Positions 1-9,381 are shown, numbered from the stretch's first letter. The stretch is 64,000 nt of DNA from CAWCCP01 sp963701245 (GCA_963701245.1 OY969576.1:1364001-1428000); one strand, 5' to 3'. Program-made: numbers and translations. The notes: generated from the sequence alone by a model not told the origin.

Positions 1-1
1 C

Positions 2-1351
2 TTAGGTGGTTCTGCATTAGCACAATCATATAATCAACTAGGAGATACTGCTCCCGATATTGAGCCAGAATTGCTTAAAAGATTTTTCACAACCTTGCAG
101 CAATTAAAAGCAAAAAACACTATTCTGGCGTATCACGACAGGTCCGACGGCGGACTGCTCACAACCTTATGCGAAATGGCATTTGCAAGTCATTGCGGTC
201 TCCATATTAATCTCGAGGAATTACACGGAGAAATATTAGGAAAACTTTTTAATGAAGAGCTGGGTGTTGTGATTCAAATCCCAGCCGCTGATAAGCAGCA
301 TATCCTGAAACAATTACGTCAATCGGTTACCGAACACGTGTATGAAATTGGTTACCCCACAGCAACCCAAACTATACAATTCTGTGACGGTCAAACGAAA
401 TATGAAGCTAGCCGTGCACAATTAGAAAGTTGGTGGGGTGAGACCAGCTACCAGCTTCAAAAATTGCGTGATAATCCAGCTTGTGCAGATCAGGAATTTA
501 CTGCTATTAGCGATGACGAGGATCCGGGGTTATCGCCTAAGCTTACATTTCAGCCTTCGTCCAAAAAATATAAAGCCAAACCTAAGGTTGCAATCTTGCG
601 TGAAGTTGGGTTGAATGGTCATATTGAAATGGCAGCGGCTTTTGACCGGGCTGGTTTTACTTGTGTCGATGTACATCTAAACGATCTTATTAATGAGAAG
701 ATTTCGTTAGACGAATTCAAAGGCTTAGCGATTGCTGGTGGTTTTAGCTATGGTGACGTTCTGGGTGCCGGTGAAGGATTCGCCAAATCGATTCTACTCC
801 ATCCTATTTTGCGCAAAAAATTCCAAATGTTTTTTGAACGGAATGACAGTTTTACATTAGGTGATTGCAATGGCTGTCAGGTGGTAGCATCACTCAAGGA
901 CCTTATACCAGGTGCCAGTGATTGGCCGACGTTTCTAACAAATATATCAGAGCAATTTGAATCTCGGCTGGTTCAGGTAAGGATTAATCAATCACCATCC
1001 ATTTTTCTGCGTGGTATGGAAGGCTCGGTATTACCCGTGCCCGTTGCTCACGGTGAGGGTCGCGTCTATTTTGATACGGAGGCACAAGCTAAGAACATGC
1101 TGCAAGAAAAATTAATAGTCGCGCAATATGTCAATAACTATGGCCGTGTAAGCCAAGACTATCCTGCTAATCCGAATGGTTCACCTGAGGGCATAACTGC
1201 TTTGACTACTACTGACGGAAAAGTAACCATCATGATGCCGCATCCCGAACGTGTTTTCTTGACCAGACAACTCTCATGGCATCCTTTTGATTGGGACATT
1301 GATTCACCATGGATGCAGATGTTTCATAACGCCCGTGCATGGGTTGACTAA
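2..1351 (+). CDS. purL: Phosphoribosylformylglycinamidine synthase, C-terminal part (5' end outside window)
   Basis: This enzyme converts FGAR to FGAM with glutamine and ATP in step 4 of purine synthesis. Only about the last 449 residues are in the window; the frame is open from base 2. The end of the second AIR-synthase-like domain is visible (DRSDGG near visible residue 46), then a class I glutamine amidotransferase domain from about residue 194, with nucleophile Cys292 in GDCNGCQ and the His414/Glu416 pair in MMPHPERVF. The ending resembles the large single-chain enterobacterial PurL rather than the PurL/PurQ/PurS split form. It stops 17 bases before the next ATG, so the two are probably co-transcribed. 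Family assignment is firm. Confidence 0.95.
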   Translation, partial: LGGSALAQSYNQLGDTAPDIEPELLKRFFTTLQQLKAKNTILAYHDRSDGGLLTTLCEMAFASHCGLHINLEELHGEILGKLFNEELGVVIQIPAADKQHILKQLRQSVTEHVYEIGYPTATQTIQFCDGQTKYEASRAQLESWWGETSYQLQKLRDNPACADQEFTAISDDEDPGLSPKLTFQPSSKKYKAKPKVAILREVGLNGHIEMAAAFDRAGFTCVDVHLNDLINEKISLDEFKGLAIAGGFSYGDVLGAGEGFAKSILLHPILRKKFQMFFERNDSFTLGDCNGCQVVASLKDLIPGASDWPTFLTNISEQFESRLVQVRINQSPSIFLRGMEGSVLPVPVAHGEGRVYFDTEAQAKNMLQEKLIVAQYVNNYGRVSQDYPANPNGSPEGITALTTTDGKVTIMMPHPERVFLTRQLSWHPFDWDIDSPWMQMFHNARAWVD

Positions 1352-1368
1352 AATAGGTGAGTAGCACT

Positions 1369-2106
1369 ATGCACATGTCGTGGCAGGAAAAAGCTGAGAT
1401 TGTTGGCCGTCTACAGTCTGCTTGTACTGCGGTATTCGAGTCTGTAGTTAGCAATTTGCAAGCTGGAATGAGTGAGACTCATGTTGCTGAAATGATACGC
1501 AACAGCTTGAGGCAATACGGTATCAACAACTATTGGTATGATGTACCAATCTTCGTACTCTTTGGTGCTAACCGCTTTAAAACCATAGCCACTACGGATT
1601 ACAGTTTAAAGTCACCCACCGTAAACTCTGTGCTTACCGAGGGTAGTCCTGTATACGTAGATATCCATCCCATGGATACTGAAACCGGTATATGGGGTGA
1701 TTGGAATAGCATGGTAGTTTTTCAACCCAGGCCTGGCCTAGACAATGAAGAACTAAGTTTTCTACGTGAGATGCGTCAGCTACAACGTAACGTTATGGCA
1801 CAGATTACAGCCGAAACAACTGGAGCTGAAGTTTTACAAGCTTGTGCCGAAGCCTTTCAACAAACTAACACGACACTCCAAGATTCTAGAAACAATGTTG
1901 GTCATAGCATGCATGATGGACCTAAAGTTAAGGCCAACAGGGTATGGTTAGATCAAGAGAACGTAGCGCCTTTGGGTGAAGGTATTTTTGCTGTTGAACC
2001 TGGTGGTATACGGACTGGCAAGAACGGCGAAACCTTGGTTGCCCGTTTTGAAGATTGTATATACATCCCTAAAACTGGACATGCAAGAGTTCTTGGAAAG
2101 TCTTAG
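1369..2106 (+). CDS. M24-family metallopeptidase (methionine-aminopeptidase fold)
   Basis: Predicted cytosolic metallo-aminopeptidase or X-Pro-dipeptidase-like protein of 245 residues. The pita-bread metal ligands can be followed: Asp in VDIHPMD, Asp in GDWNS, His in NVGHSMHDG, Glu in FAVEPGG and Glu in ARFEDCIY. I chose ATG 1369 because AGGTGAG lies about seven bases upstream; a GTG at 1357 is also in frame. It directly follows purL. The spacing of the first half and the WYDVPIF segment are unlike classic MetAP, so the natural substrate is uncertain. It could also be a catalytically active relative without initiator-methionine specificity. Confidence 0.8.
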   Translation: MHMSWQEKAEIVGRLQSACTAVFESVVSNLQAGMSETHVAEMIRNSLRQYGINNYWYDVPIFVLFGANRFKTIATTDYSLKSPTVNSVLTEGSPVYVDIHPMDTETGIWGDWNSMVVFQPRPGLDNEELSFLREMRQLQRNVMAQITAETTGAEVLQACAEAFQQTNTTLQDSRNNVGHSMHDGPKVKANRVWLDQENVAPLGEGIFAVEPGGIRTGKNGETLVARFEDCIYIPKTGHARVLGKS

Positions 2107-2131
2107 AAGAGCAGAATGTAGTGAGTGTTCA

Positions 2132-2329
2132 CTAACGCTTCGACATCGTGAACGTCTCGTACAGCTTCTCGAGTGATTCTGGATCTGTGAGTGCAAGCCG
2201 ATGGTAAGTAGTCTTTAAATATTCAAGCATTTCAACGGCAAATTCCCTATTTGCATTTTCCGGATGAAAAATACTTAAATATTTTATGGTACTCTCAATA
2301 TCTTTTTCGGTAATTTCATAGTCGCTCAT
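2132..2329 (-). CDS. Small hypothetical protein (65 aa)
   Basis: Short acidic soluble protein of unknown function starting MSDYEITEKDIES. The start is well supported: GGAGG sits four bases before the ATG at 2329, so the longer in-frame extension is unlikely. Predicted mostly helical, with no membrane segment. It lies convergent to the M24 peptidase and downstream of a decayed PLD-like gene on the same strand. Confidence 0.7.
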   Translation of the reverse strand: MSDYEITEKDIESTIKYLSIFHPENANREFAVEMLEYLKTTYHRLALTDPESLEKLYETFTMSKR

Positions 2330-2374
2330 ATGTCCTCCAGAGTATATCACTGTAAATACATTATTTGTGAGAGG

Positions 2375-2857
2375 CTAATTCAAAAACTTGTCAATTTCAA
2401 TAAAGCGCGCCATTTGCCAGGATAGATGAACTGACTCGATCCTCCTCATAATCTCGCAGGTATTATTTTGAGAGAGTATATTCAGACTGCCTTCATACAA
2501 TATTCTTCTGTCTAGTATTGCTAATTTTCTGTGATGACTGCCGGTATACAAAACTTGAATGCCTAGATGCTGTAATTTTGATATGGCTTTATGGGCTTAT
2601 AGACGCATATATTCATCATCATTTGATTGTGGATCAAGGGTGCTAATCGCAATTCTAACTTTTCGGTTCTTTAATTTCTGTAGTACCGGTAATATCGTTG
2701 TTAACCGACTATAGGTAATAAAAGGACATTCAATTATTACTTCGCTATGGCACTTGCCAAGATCTTTCAGAAACAAGGGGTAAAATGTCTCCTAACTGAA
2801 TAACTCCGAAGTGAGTAAGTCTGTCGGAGGGACTGAACGTTTGAGAAGACTAAACAT
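2375..2857 (-). pseudogene. PLD-like nuclease-domain protein, two in-frame stops
   Basis: Read on the minus strand from ATG 2857 (GGAGG five to six bases upstream), one frame of 161 codons holds a phospholipase-D-like fold, but it is cut by TAG after codon 21 and TAA after about codon 85. Past the second stop the frame reads GIQVLYTGSHHRKLAILD and then EGSLN, an HxK-plus-D motif typical of PLD domains fused to helicases or nucleases. No frameshift is needed, only two point nonsense mutations. A possible promoter with TATAAT (complement of 2911-2916) lies upstream. I read it as a recently inactivated gene. Confidence 0.7.
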
Positions 2858-3008
2858 TTTGTACCTCCTCTTCTCCGATCCCCAGCTCCTCAAGCCTATT
2901 GCTCATTCGTATTATACTAGGGTATAGGGTGTGCCATTTTTGTCGGGTAAGGCGTACCACGTTTTAAACGTTTTACTTTAATAAATATACACACAGTCAT
3001 GTTACGTT

Positions 3009-3038
3009 TTGACACAAGCCCCCCAATGAAGTTAGTAT
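3009..3038 (+). promoter_or_regulatory. Sigma-70-type promoter of the leader RNA
   Basis: A perfect TTGACA (3009-3014), an 18-base spacer and TAGTAT (3033-3038). The -10 ends seven bases before ATG 3046, so the transcript would start at or near that codon. This is one of the best -35/-10 pairs in the window. Confidence 0.65.
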
Positions 3039-3045
3039 AGGCACT

Positions 3046-3135
3046 ATGGTTTTATCAAATATGAAGCAATTAATTGAATATCTCCTCCTCAGCCTTAAAG
3101 GGCTGTGCTTCACAAAAGTTGAAGCCTGTACGTAA
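3046..3135 (+). CDS. Putative leaderless leader peptide (29 aa)
   Basis: A 29-codon ORF starts eight bases after the TAGTAT -10 box, with no Shine-Dalgarno, as expected for a leaderless start. It contains a Leu-rich run, EYLLLSLKGL. Its stop codon (3133-3135) lies inside the structured RNA that follows, so a ribosome translating it would disrupt the hairpins and could control the terminator at 3159-3187. This is inference from arrangement; the ORF is short enough to be chance. Confidence 0.35.
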   Translation: MVLSNMKQLIEYLLLSLKGLCFTKVEACT

Positions 3136-3153
3136 TAACGTTTCGCACAGCCC
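3090..3153 (+). ncRNA. Structured leader RNA with mutually exclusive hairpins
   Basis: GGGCTGTGC (3100-3108) pairs perfectly with GCACAGCCC (3145-3153), enclosing two smaller hairpins: TTCA/TGAA (3109-3112 with 3120-3123) and ACGT/ACGT (3130-3133 with 3138-3141). This would be a three-way junction. An alternative hairpin, CAGCC (3090-3094) with GGCTG (3101-3105), uses the same bases and excludes the long stem. With a promoter upstream and an intrinsic terminator just downstream, it could be an attenuator, riboswitch or free small RNA. I do not recognise a known Rfam class. Confidence 0.5.
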
Positions 3154-3158
3154 AACCT

Positions 3159-3187
3159 AATCAGGTTTTAACAGACCTGATTTTTTT
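3159..3187 (+). terminator. Rho-independent terminator before the 68-aa ORF
   Basis: AATCAGGT pairs with ACCTGATT around a short loop and is followed by a run of seven T. It sits between the leader RNA and the ribosome binding site of the next ORF, so it can only make sense as the end of a small RNA or as a conditional terminator. Confidence 0.7.
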
Positions 3188-3210
3188 AATATTGAGGGGG
3201 AGATTAAACT

Positions 3211-3417
3211 ATGAATGCAGAAAATGGATCATTATTTCCAAGTTCAATACCCGAAGGACCGGAAGGAGCAGCACTGAGGGCTGAAGCAGAAAGATATCCG
3301 GCATGGCGCGCAATGCATGCAGGTGAAGCAATAGTATCAACGCAAGTAGAAATGAGTCCAGTAATAATCAATGGTGGTGATCATGCGGGAGAAGTGCCAC
3401 TAGTTGAAGCTATTTAA
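3211..3417 (+). CDS. Hypothetical protein (68 aa) behind an attenuator-like leader
   Basis: No recognisable family. The protein is acidic and Ala/Glu/Pro-rich, begins MNAENGSLFPSS, and has no signal peptide or membrane helix. A GAGGGGGAG purine run lies about eight bases before the ATG. Its only upstream promoter appears to be the one at 3009-3038, which would require readthrough of the terminator at 3159-3187. A terminator hairpin follows at 3537. It could be a small regulatory or secreted-peptide-like protein, but nothing in the sequence decides this. Confidence 0.55.
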   Translation: MNAENGSLFPSSIPEGPEGAALRAEAERYPAWRAMHAGEAIVSTQVEMSPVIINGGDHAGEVPLVEAI

Positions 3418-3536
3418 GATTACATGATATTTATAAACCCATAAAACGAAGTTACCTATCTTGTTTAATAGGTATCCTTAAATATAAATAAAGTTTGTAT
3501 ACAATGGCGTACCAAATAGAAATAAGGTCATCTCGG

Positions 3537-3571
3537 AACAGAGATAGTTTTCGCCTCTGTTTTTATTTTTT
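3537..3571 (+). terminator. Rho-independent terminator
   Basis: AACAGAG pairs with CTCTGTT and is followed by a T-rich tract. It closes the transcription unit of the 68-aa ORF and separates it from the DMT transporter. Confidence 0.65.
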
Positions 3572-3692
3572 GCGCGTGCTAACTTCTTAAAATAGATCAG
3601 AACCTCGTTTGCTTATATCTATTGAACGCTGGAGCGTCAGAACTCAACTATAAAGGCTCGGCTATTAATATGTACGCGTGTATCATGACGTT

Positions 3693-4538
3693 ATGCCTTG
3701 GCAGCTTCTCACAGGAATTAGCGTCATTACTCTGTCGATTTCAGTGCTACTGCAACGTCTATTAATGCACAAGGATAAAAGTGATCCTGTAGCTTATGGC
3801 ATTGTTTTTCAGGCTCTTGTTGGTGTCATCCTATTCTGTTACGCAGCAGTTGTCGGATTGCATGGCTTGGATTTTGCTAGGTATTGGCCCCCTATGCTAG
3901 TAACCTTTTTGCTTTATGCGGTGGGGACAGTGGTTGGGGCATATACGTTGCGCAATGTTCAAGCTTCAATCTACTCTATTCTCTTTGCTACTAACGCAAT
4001 TTGGGTTGCTGCGATAAGCCTGCCTTTATTCCATGCGCGTATTACGCTGCTCCAATTCTTAGGCATAATTCTAATTTTTGCGAGTACTGCGTTCTTGTTA
4101 GAATATGCGGGTAAGTTTAAGTTTGATAGAGGTATATTGCTTGGTCTGCTAACAGGCTTCATTTATGGGCTGGCAACTGTCACCTGGGTCTATGTTGATA
4201 AGTATACTGACCCTGCAACTTGGTCTGCCGTAAGCTTCCTCGGTCCGGCGGTGGTACTTATAATCGCAAGACCAACTTCTATACGCAAAATGAAACCATT
4301 TTTGAATCGAAGTACTTTTATCCGAATGCTGCTCCTTGGCATTTTGTACAGTATATCTGCCCTAGCAATTCTGATGGCATTTAAGCATGGTAATGCCGCC
4401 CTCATAGCTCCCCTTCAGCAGACGTCAATCATCACCACGGTCGTGTTGGCAATAATCTTCTTGAAAGAGCGTAATCGATTATGGCAAAAAGTATTTGCAA
4501 CACTTATATGTTTCATAGGAGTATTACTGGTAGTCTGA
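3693..4538 (+). CDS. DMT-superfamily (EamA-like) permease
   Basis: Integral membrane protein of about 281 residues with roughly ten hydrophobic helices arranged as two similar halves, as in EamA-type drug/metabolite transporters. The second half ends with a helix near AALIAPLQQTSIITTVV and then FLKERN, a common EamA pattern. I chose ATG 3693 because TATCAT ends six bases before it (leaderless pattern); GTG 3678 is an in-frame alternative. The substrate cannot be read from sequence. It stands alone between a terminator and a convergent acetyltransferase gene. Confidence 0.75.
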   Translation: MPWQLLTGISVITLSISVLLQRLLMHKDKSDPVAYGIVFQALVGVILFCYAAVVGLHGLDFARYWPPMLVTFLLYAVGTVVGAYTLRNVQASIYSILFATNAIWVAAISLPLFHARITLLQFLGIILIFASTAFLLEYAGKFKFDRGILLGLLTGFIYGLATVTWVYVDKYTDPATWSAVSFLGPAVVLIIARPTSIRKMKPFLNRSTFIRMLLLGILYSISALAILMAFKHGNAALIAPLQQTSIITTVVLAIIFLKERNRLWQKVFATLICFIGVLLVV

Positions 4539-4629
4539 GTAGACTACACAAGTCATAACTTCCTTCAGTTCGGTGTACCATCGGGCTTGTAAATTAATTA
4601 TAGATACTCTACTAAATGCCATACATTAT

Positions 4630-5217
4630 TTAGACCGAAGTTTGAAGTGCCGGCATCTGAATTGAAGCACCAAGAGGCCATTCAGTGATATCTGGAGCAT
4701 TGACTTGAGGCTCTCCTCTTAATATCACTGGATCGTTGCAGCAGATTCTGTCTGGTTCATATAGCGGGCATTGTAATTGGCAGTAATCATACGTGATCTG
4801 CGAGAGTTCCCCTGGCTGAATAGGCTCAAAACCTACACGTCTTAAGTTTCCACTGTTTGCAGAATTACCTAGCACATAAGGCATATTACCAGTTGCCAAT
4901 ACTACGCGTGCAATACCTGATAGAACCATAAGTCCAAAACCTTGCCGTTGATATTCTCCGGGTACAATGTGTGGACCCATTTCCATACCATTTTCACCAT
5001 CAATTGGCGGTCTTGCTCCCCCATAACCTCTAAAGCTAATCCCGTCATCACCATCACAGAGGATGACACCGGGTCTGATTAATACGTCATCAACAGTAAT
5101 CTGGAGTAATCTACCGGCCAGGCCTTCAGGACCCTGCGTAAAATCAGAGACATAGTGTGCTACATTTTCTCTGGCCACACTTGGCATCTCACTCATCAAA
5201 TACAAATTCCGAGCCAT
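4630..5217 (-). CDS. GNAT-family N-acetyltransferase
   Basis: Predicted acetyl-CoA-dependent acetyltransferase. The central part carries the GNAT motif A region (GEYQRQGFGLMVLSGIA) and the downstream SGNLRRVGFEPI block typical of the fold. A C-terminal tail of about 60 residues contains four clustered cysteines (CQLQCPLYEPDRICC) and could bind metal. I set the start at ATG 5217, where TAGAGT lies seven bases upstream; a TTG start at 5259 would add 14 residues. The N-terminal half is poorly conserved, so the substrate is unknown. It is convergent with the DMT permease. Confidence 0.65.
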   Translation of the reverse strand: MARNLYLMSEMPSVARENVAHYVSDFTQGPEGLAGRLLQITVDDVLIRPGVILCDGDDGISFRGYGGARPPIDGENGMEMGPHIVPGEYQRQGFGLMVLSGIARVVLATGNMPYVLGNSANSGNLRRVGFEPIQPGELSQITYDYCQLQCPLYEPDRICCNDPVILRGEPQVNAPDITEWPLGASIQMPALQTSV

Positions 5218-5574
5218 ACTATTAACTCTAACCTCTTGACTAGTAAAACTAAGGGCCAATTTTACTCTGTGCGTATGACTTTCTCAAGACTTTTAAAAAC
5301 GGAGTTTAGATCCAATCATATGAGTATGCCTACTACAGTAAATATTTCTAACCTTGTCTATAATGCCGTGCCGTAGTAGCACCATCAAATGCGATAAACT
5401 AAATCTCTGTAAGTTGGTTGGGCTTCTTTTGGTTAAGCAATCAGGAGTACCTCGTTTGACTTTTACAAATCTACGTGCAAGAATACTCACCATGTCCGAC
5501 GCGATGGAGCTCGCGTAAAACTGCCGATAGGCTAATAGCCCCTACCAATATCTAAACGAAGGTGGGGGATTTTT
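5218..5574. other. Intergenic stretch
   Basis: About 350 bases between the divergent acetyltransferase and antiporter genes. I find no convincing ORF, tRNA or terminator. The last bases (GGTGGGGGA) are the ribosome binding site of the antiporter. Confidence 0.5.
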
Positions 5575-6723
5575 ATGTCCACATATTTATTGGCAACTAT
5601 ATTATTGTCATTTGTCTTTCTAGCAAGCATTATATCTATCGAATTCGGCTTGGCCGCGGCAATCATTGAGATTGCATTAGGGGTTGTTGCCGGCAGTGTA
5701 TTTCATTTACATACTACCGCTTGGATTGATTTTTTGGCTACATTCGGTAGCGCCTACTTGACGTTTCTGGCTGGCACTGAAATCGATGTGCCACTGATGA
5801 AGAAAAACTGGAAAGAGGCGGCGCTAATTGGTAGTTTTTCGTTTTTTGCACCGTTAGTCGTTTGCTTCAGCTTTGCTTATTTTGGTCAGCACTGGACATT
5901 TGGGGCGTCTAAAATCGCCGGCATTGCCTTGTCGACAACCTCATTGGCTGTTGTCTACGCGGTTTTGGTAGAGACCGGCCTATCCGCGACAACCCTCGGC
6001 AAGCGCATCATGGCTGCCACATTCGTGACTGATATGCTGACTGTTCTAGCACTGACGCTACTGTTCCTTAAGTTCAATTGGTATACGGTAGCGTTCGTAG
6101 TAGTTTCCATATTGCTCATCATGTTTCTGCCAAAGATATTCAACTTTCTCCTTAAACGCTATAACAATAAAGTGATCCAGCCGGAAATAAAGTTCTTGTT
6201 TGTTGTACTCTTCTTACTGGAATGGCTAGCCTCTGCCGGTAACAATCAGGCGGGCTTACCAATATTTATTCTTGGTCTGGTGATGTCGGGACTACTTTCA
6301 AAGCATCCTGACCTCACCAAAAAGATGCGAGTTGTGGCGTTCACACTTATTACACCCTTTTTCTTCCTAAAAGGGGGAATGAACGTAAACTTGCATTATG
6401 TTGCTGCTGGATTTGGCGTAATGCTTGCATTTCTGGCTATGAAGCTGGTATCAAAATTCGTTTCCGTCTTCCCGCTCGCAAAGAAGTATCACGCCGAACA
6501 CGGTATATTTATCACACTCCTAATGAGTACAGGGTTAACCTTTGGAACTATCACACTACTCTATGGTCTGCAGGAACACATCATTACCTCGGCTCAATTC
6601 TCCGTTCTGATAACAGTCGTAATCCTTTCGGCTATTCTGCCGACAGTCGTAGCACTGCGTTTCTTCAAGCCGATGACAAAAGATTTGAAAGAGCTTGCCA
6701 CCACTGAGGGAAAACTTGGGTAG
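5575..6723 (+). CDS. CPA2-type cation:proton antiporter
   Basis: Membrane protein of 382 residues with about 12 hydrophobic segments, similar to the Kef/NapA group. TFLAGTEID and STTSLAVVYAVLVETG match conserved CPA2 blocks. At the place of the usual DD/ND ion-binding pair the sequence reads ATFVTDML, with a single Asp, which in known relatives goes with electroneutral exchange. There is no C-terminal TrkA-N domain. A strong GGTGGGGGA purine run lies a few bases before the ATG. The ion (Na+ or K+) cannot be told. Confidence 0.85.
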   Translation: MSTYLLATILLSFVFLASIISIEFGLAAAIIEIALGVVAGSVFHLHTTAWIDFLATFGSAYLTFLAGTEIDVPLMKKNWKEAALIGSFSFFAPLVVCFSFAYFGQHWTFGASKIAGIALSTTSLAVVYAVLVETGLSATTLGKRIMAATFVTDMLTVLALTLLFLKFNWYTVAFVVVSILLIMFLPKIFNFLLKRYNNKVIQPEIKFLFVVLFLLEWLASAGNNQAGLPIFILGLVMSGLLSKHPDLTKKMRVVAFTLITPFFFLKGGMNVNLHYVAAGFGVMLAFLAMKLVSKFVSVFPLAKKYHAEHGIFITLLMSTGLTFGTITLLYGLQEHIITSAQFSVLITVVILSAILPTVVALRFFKPMTKDLKELATTEGKLG

Positions 6724-6924
6724 AGATTTATTACTAAGGCGGCACGCGTTACATATAATTAAGGTTCTGCTCTCTCGAACCACGGCCTACTAATGTACTT
6801 TTTGAAGTTATGGTATCTGTTTCTCAATCTTAGGCATTGCAGTTTGTGATTCAAATCCAGTTAGGTTAGCGACTTCATCTTATCGAGCTTTTGTTCAAAT
6901 TACTCAGTTGCTACAATGAGATAG

Positions 6925-7707
6925 ATGACGAGTAACCAGGTCGCAAACTCGATACTAGTAGTGGATAAATTGACTGTTAGCTATGGTCTTAAAAAAGCTG
7001 TCGATAGCGTTAGCTTCTCTATTAAAAAGGGCGAGATATTTGGCCTTTTGGGTCCGAATGGTGCGGGCAAAACCTCAGCTCTCAGTGCAATCGAAGGACT
7101 GGTCAAACCTCAAGAGGGAACCTTAACACTAGACGGTGTTGATATGCAGACACATCCTTCGCAAGTTAAAGCCAAAATGGGCGTACAGCTACAGGCCACC
7201 AGTTTTCAAGCTGAGCTAAGCCTCAATCAAATAGTTAAATTATATGCTGGTCTTTATGGGTTAGGTTTATCCAGTAGTGATATTTCCGAATCTTTGCGTA
7301 CAATCGGATTGGACAGTGAAGCCAACAAACGATTTAAAGAGCTATCCGGCGGCCAGCAACAACGACTTTCTTTATTTATTGCTATCATTCACAATCCCAC
7401 GCTATTGTTACTTGATGAACCCACGGGAGGACTTGACCCGCAATCACGAAGGCAGCTTTGGGATCGAATAGACCGTATTCGCCATGAAGGTGGCAGCATC
7501 TTGCTCACTACTCACTCTATGGAAGAGGCACAAGCGGTGTGTGACCGAGTAGCCATCATAGATCACGGCAAGATCCTGACGGTTGATACCCCCGTTGGTT
7601 TAATTAATAAACACAAAGATGATCCCAGTGTACGGAAAGTTGCCCGAGGCAAAGTAACGCTAGAAGACGTCTTTATAGGACTGACAGGCAGTGAAATCCG
7701 TGAATAA
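6925..7707 (+). CDS. ABC transporter ATP-binding protein (DrrA-like)
   Basis: ATPase of 260 residues with Walker A GPNGAGKTS, signature LSGGQQQR, Walker B LLLLDEP and an H-loop in LLTTHSMEEA. Proteins of this subgroup pair with an ABC-2 permease to export drugs, lipids or polysaccharide. The C-terminal residues overlap the start of the permease gene at 7691, so translation is probably coupled. The substrate is unknown. Confidence 0.9.
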   Translation: MTSNQVANSILVVDKLTVSYGLKKAVDSVSFSIKKGEIFGLLGPNGAGKTSALSAIEGLVKPQEGTLTLDGVDMQTHPSQVKAKMGVQLQATSFQAELSLNQIVKLYAGLYGLGLSSSDISESLRTIGLDSEANKRFKELSGGQQQRLSLFIAIIHNPTLLLLDEPTGGLDPQSRRQLWDRIDRIRHEGGSILLTTHSMEEAQAVCDRVAIIDHGKILTVDTPVGLINKHKDDPSVRKVARGKVTLEDVFIGLTGSEIRE

Positions 7708-8461
7708 TGTACCACCCGTAAGTTCAGCCAAATGTTTAAAAGCTTTGCTACCGGCTGACGCAAGTGTACTGATTAAAAACAAACGATCGACATTCCTTAG
7801 CATACTGTTGCCTTTGCTTTACTTATTTATCTTTAATTCACATAAAGCCGCGGACAGACTAGGTGGACAGTTATATATTGTTGCCTTTAGTATCACGGTA
7901 GGCATAACATCCGTCTCCCTCCTTGGGTATGCCTTAAATGTAGCTAGAGATCGAGAGAGGGGAATCTTTCAACGGCTCAGGGTTACGCCGGCGCCAACCT
8001 GGACTATTATGATCAGTCGGCTGTTAGTACAAACCCTTGCAAACTTAGTTATTGCAGTAGTAGTGCTTATAGTTGCCACAGTGCTCTACCACTTGCACTT
8101 AGGGGTAGCCGAGTGGTTACTAACACTTTTGCTTTCAATTGTTGGTGGAGCCGTCTTCTTAAGCATAGGACAAGCACTAGTAGGTTTTATAAAGTCAGCA
8201 GACACAATCAATGCAAGCGGTAGGATAATTTTTATAGCATTGCTTCTAATAGGATTGTTGGGTCCTGGTGGAACTCTTGGAAACACTATTGCCAATATAT
8301 CTAAATGGTCACCTATCGGAACGGTGATTGCCATCTTACAAAGCTCACTTCATCAGACACAGTGGACAGGACATACATCGCTGGCTCTACTAGCTTGTTT
8401 TGGATATATCATAGTATTTAGTTTTATTGGCATTAAGTGGTTTAAGTGGGAATCACGATAA
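7691..8461 (+). CDS. ABC-2 type transporter permease
   Basis: Membrane partner of the preceding ATPase: about six hydrophobic helices, with the conserved cytosolic segment RDRERGIFQRLRVTPAP between helices 2 and 3, as in DrrB/YadH-type permeases. The GTG start lies 17 bases inside the ATPase gene; another GTG follows nine bases later. The operon ends here, and the insertion-sequence nest begins about 100 bases downstream without damaging the gene. Confidence 0.85.
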   Translation: MKSVNNVPPVSSAKCLKALLPADASVLIKNKRSTFLSILLPLLYLFIFNSHKAADRLGGQLYIVAFSITVGITSVSLLGYALNVARDRERGIFQRLRVTPAPTWTIMISRLLVQTLANLVIAVVVLIVATVLYHLHLGVAEWLLTLLLSIVGGAVFLSIGQALVGFIKSADTINASGRIIFIALLLIGLLGPGGTLGNTIANISKWSPIGTVIAILQSSLHQTQWTGHTSLALLACFGYIIVFSFIGIKWFKWESR

Positions 8462-9381
8462 TCTGCAGACACTGAGGTCTTAGATTATACTGAATGAATT
8501 TAGCAAACTATACTAAAAAGTAGTAGCTAAGATCGTACTAAGCTTAACGAGTGCGGCATAGCAGGGTCCACCCACTAAACAACAAGCACACTTGTATCTA
8601 GATTAGCATGTTCGTACCCCGGTATACTTTGTAAGTATTCGACGGGAGTCATCATGCCCAACATACTGTGCGGCCGGTAGAAGTTGTAGTCCAGGCAGTC
8701 GTCGACCAGAAATGCTTGTAGCTCGGATTTGTCATAGCTATATGTTGTCAATCGTTTGTAGCGGTCTTTGTCAACGCCATGTGAGCGTTCAATCCTGCCA
8801 TTCAAATACGGCGAGTAAGCCGGTATCCGACCATGACGAATACCATGGACATCAAGCCAACGTTGTACGACAGTTCGCGTCTCTGGTTTGGTTTGCGGCA
8901 AGTGATCATAGACAAACTCCAAACCATTGTCAGTTTGTATGCACTGAAACGCGAAAGCCGGGGCAAAGAAACGAGTGGCGTGCTCTAGAAAGTCGACAGT
9001 ATAGGTCGGATCATGTCCCGGGTACAGTCGTTTGTACTTAATCCTGGTGGCACAGTCAATGAGGTCGTACTGGTAGGCTGCCCGCTTCCAGTGTTTGACG
9101 TCCATTTGGCCGACTTCTCCTGGTTGGTAGGGATAATCGTTAAGTCGGCGATGTTGACGAGCGTGTCGCTTTCTCGGCGTTAGGAGTCCAGCACGCTTCA
9201 GGACATTACCGACGCCATGATGTGAGATGTTTACGCCGTAATCTCTTTGCAATATATGCGTAAGTGCATCCTCGCCATAGCCAAGCCCTAAACGGAGCTG
9301 CACGATGAGACTGACGGTATCTTCGTCAACATCAGCAGTATGTGACTTTGGTGTTCTGGGCAAGTCATACAAACTTGTTAA

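Noticed and set aside
3045..3187. 6S or 4.5S (SRP) RNA
   Set aside because: The conserved SRP tetraloop region and the 6S central bubble are not found; only the generic hairpins are.
8712..9041. 109-aa ORF opposite the IS481 transposase
   Set aside because: A shadow frame of the transposase; the same ORF appears at the second copy.
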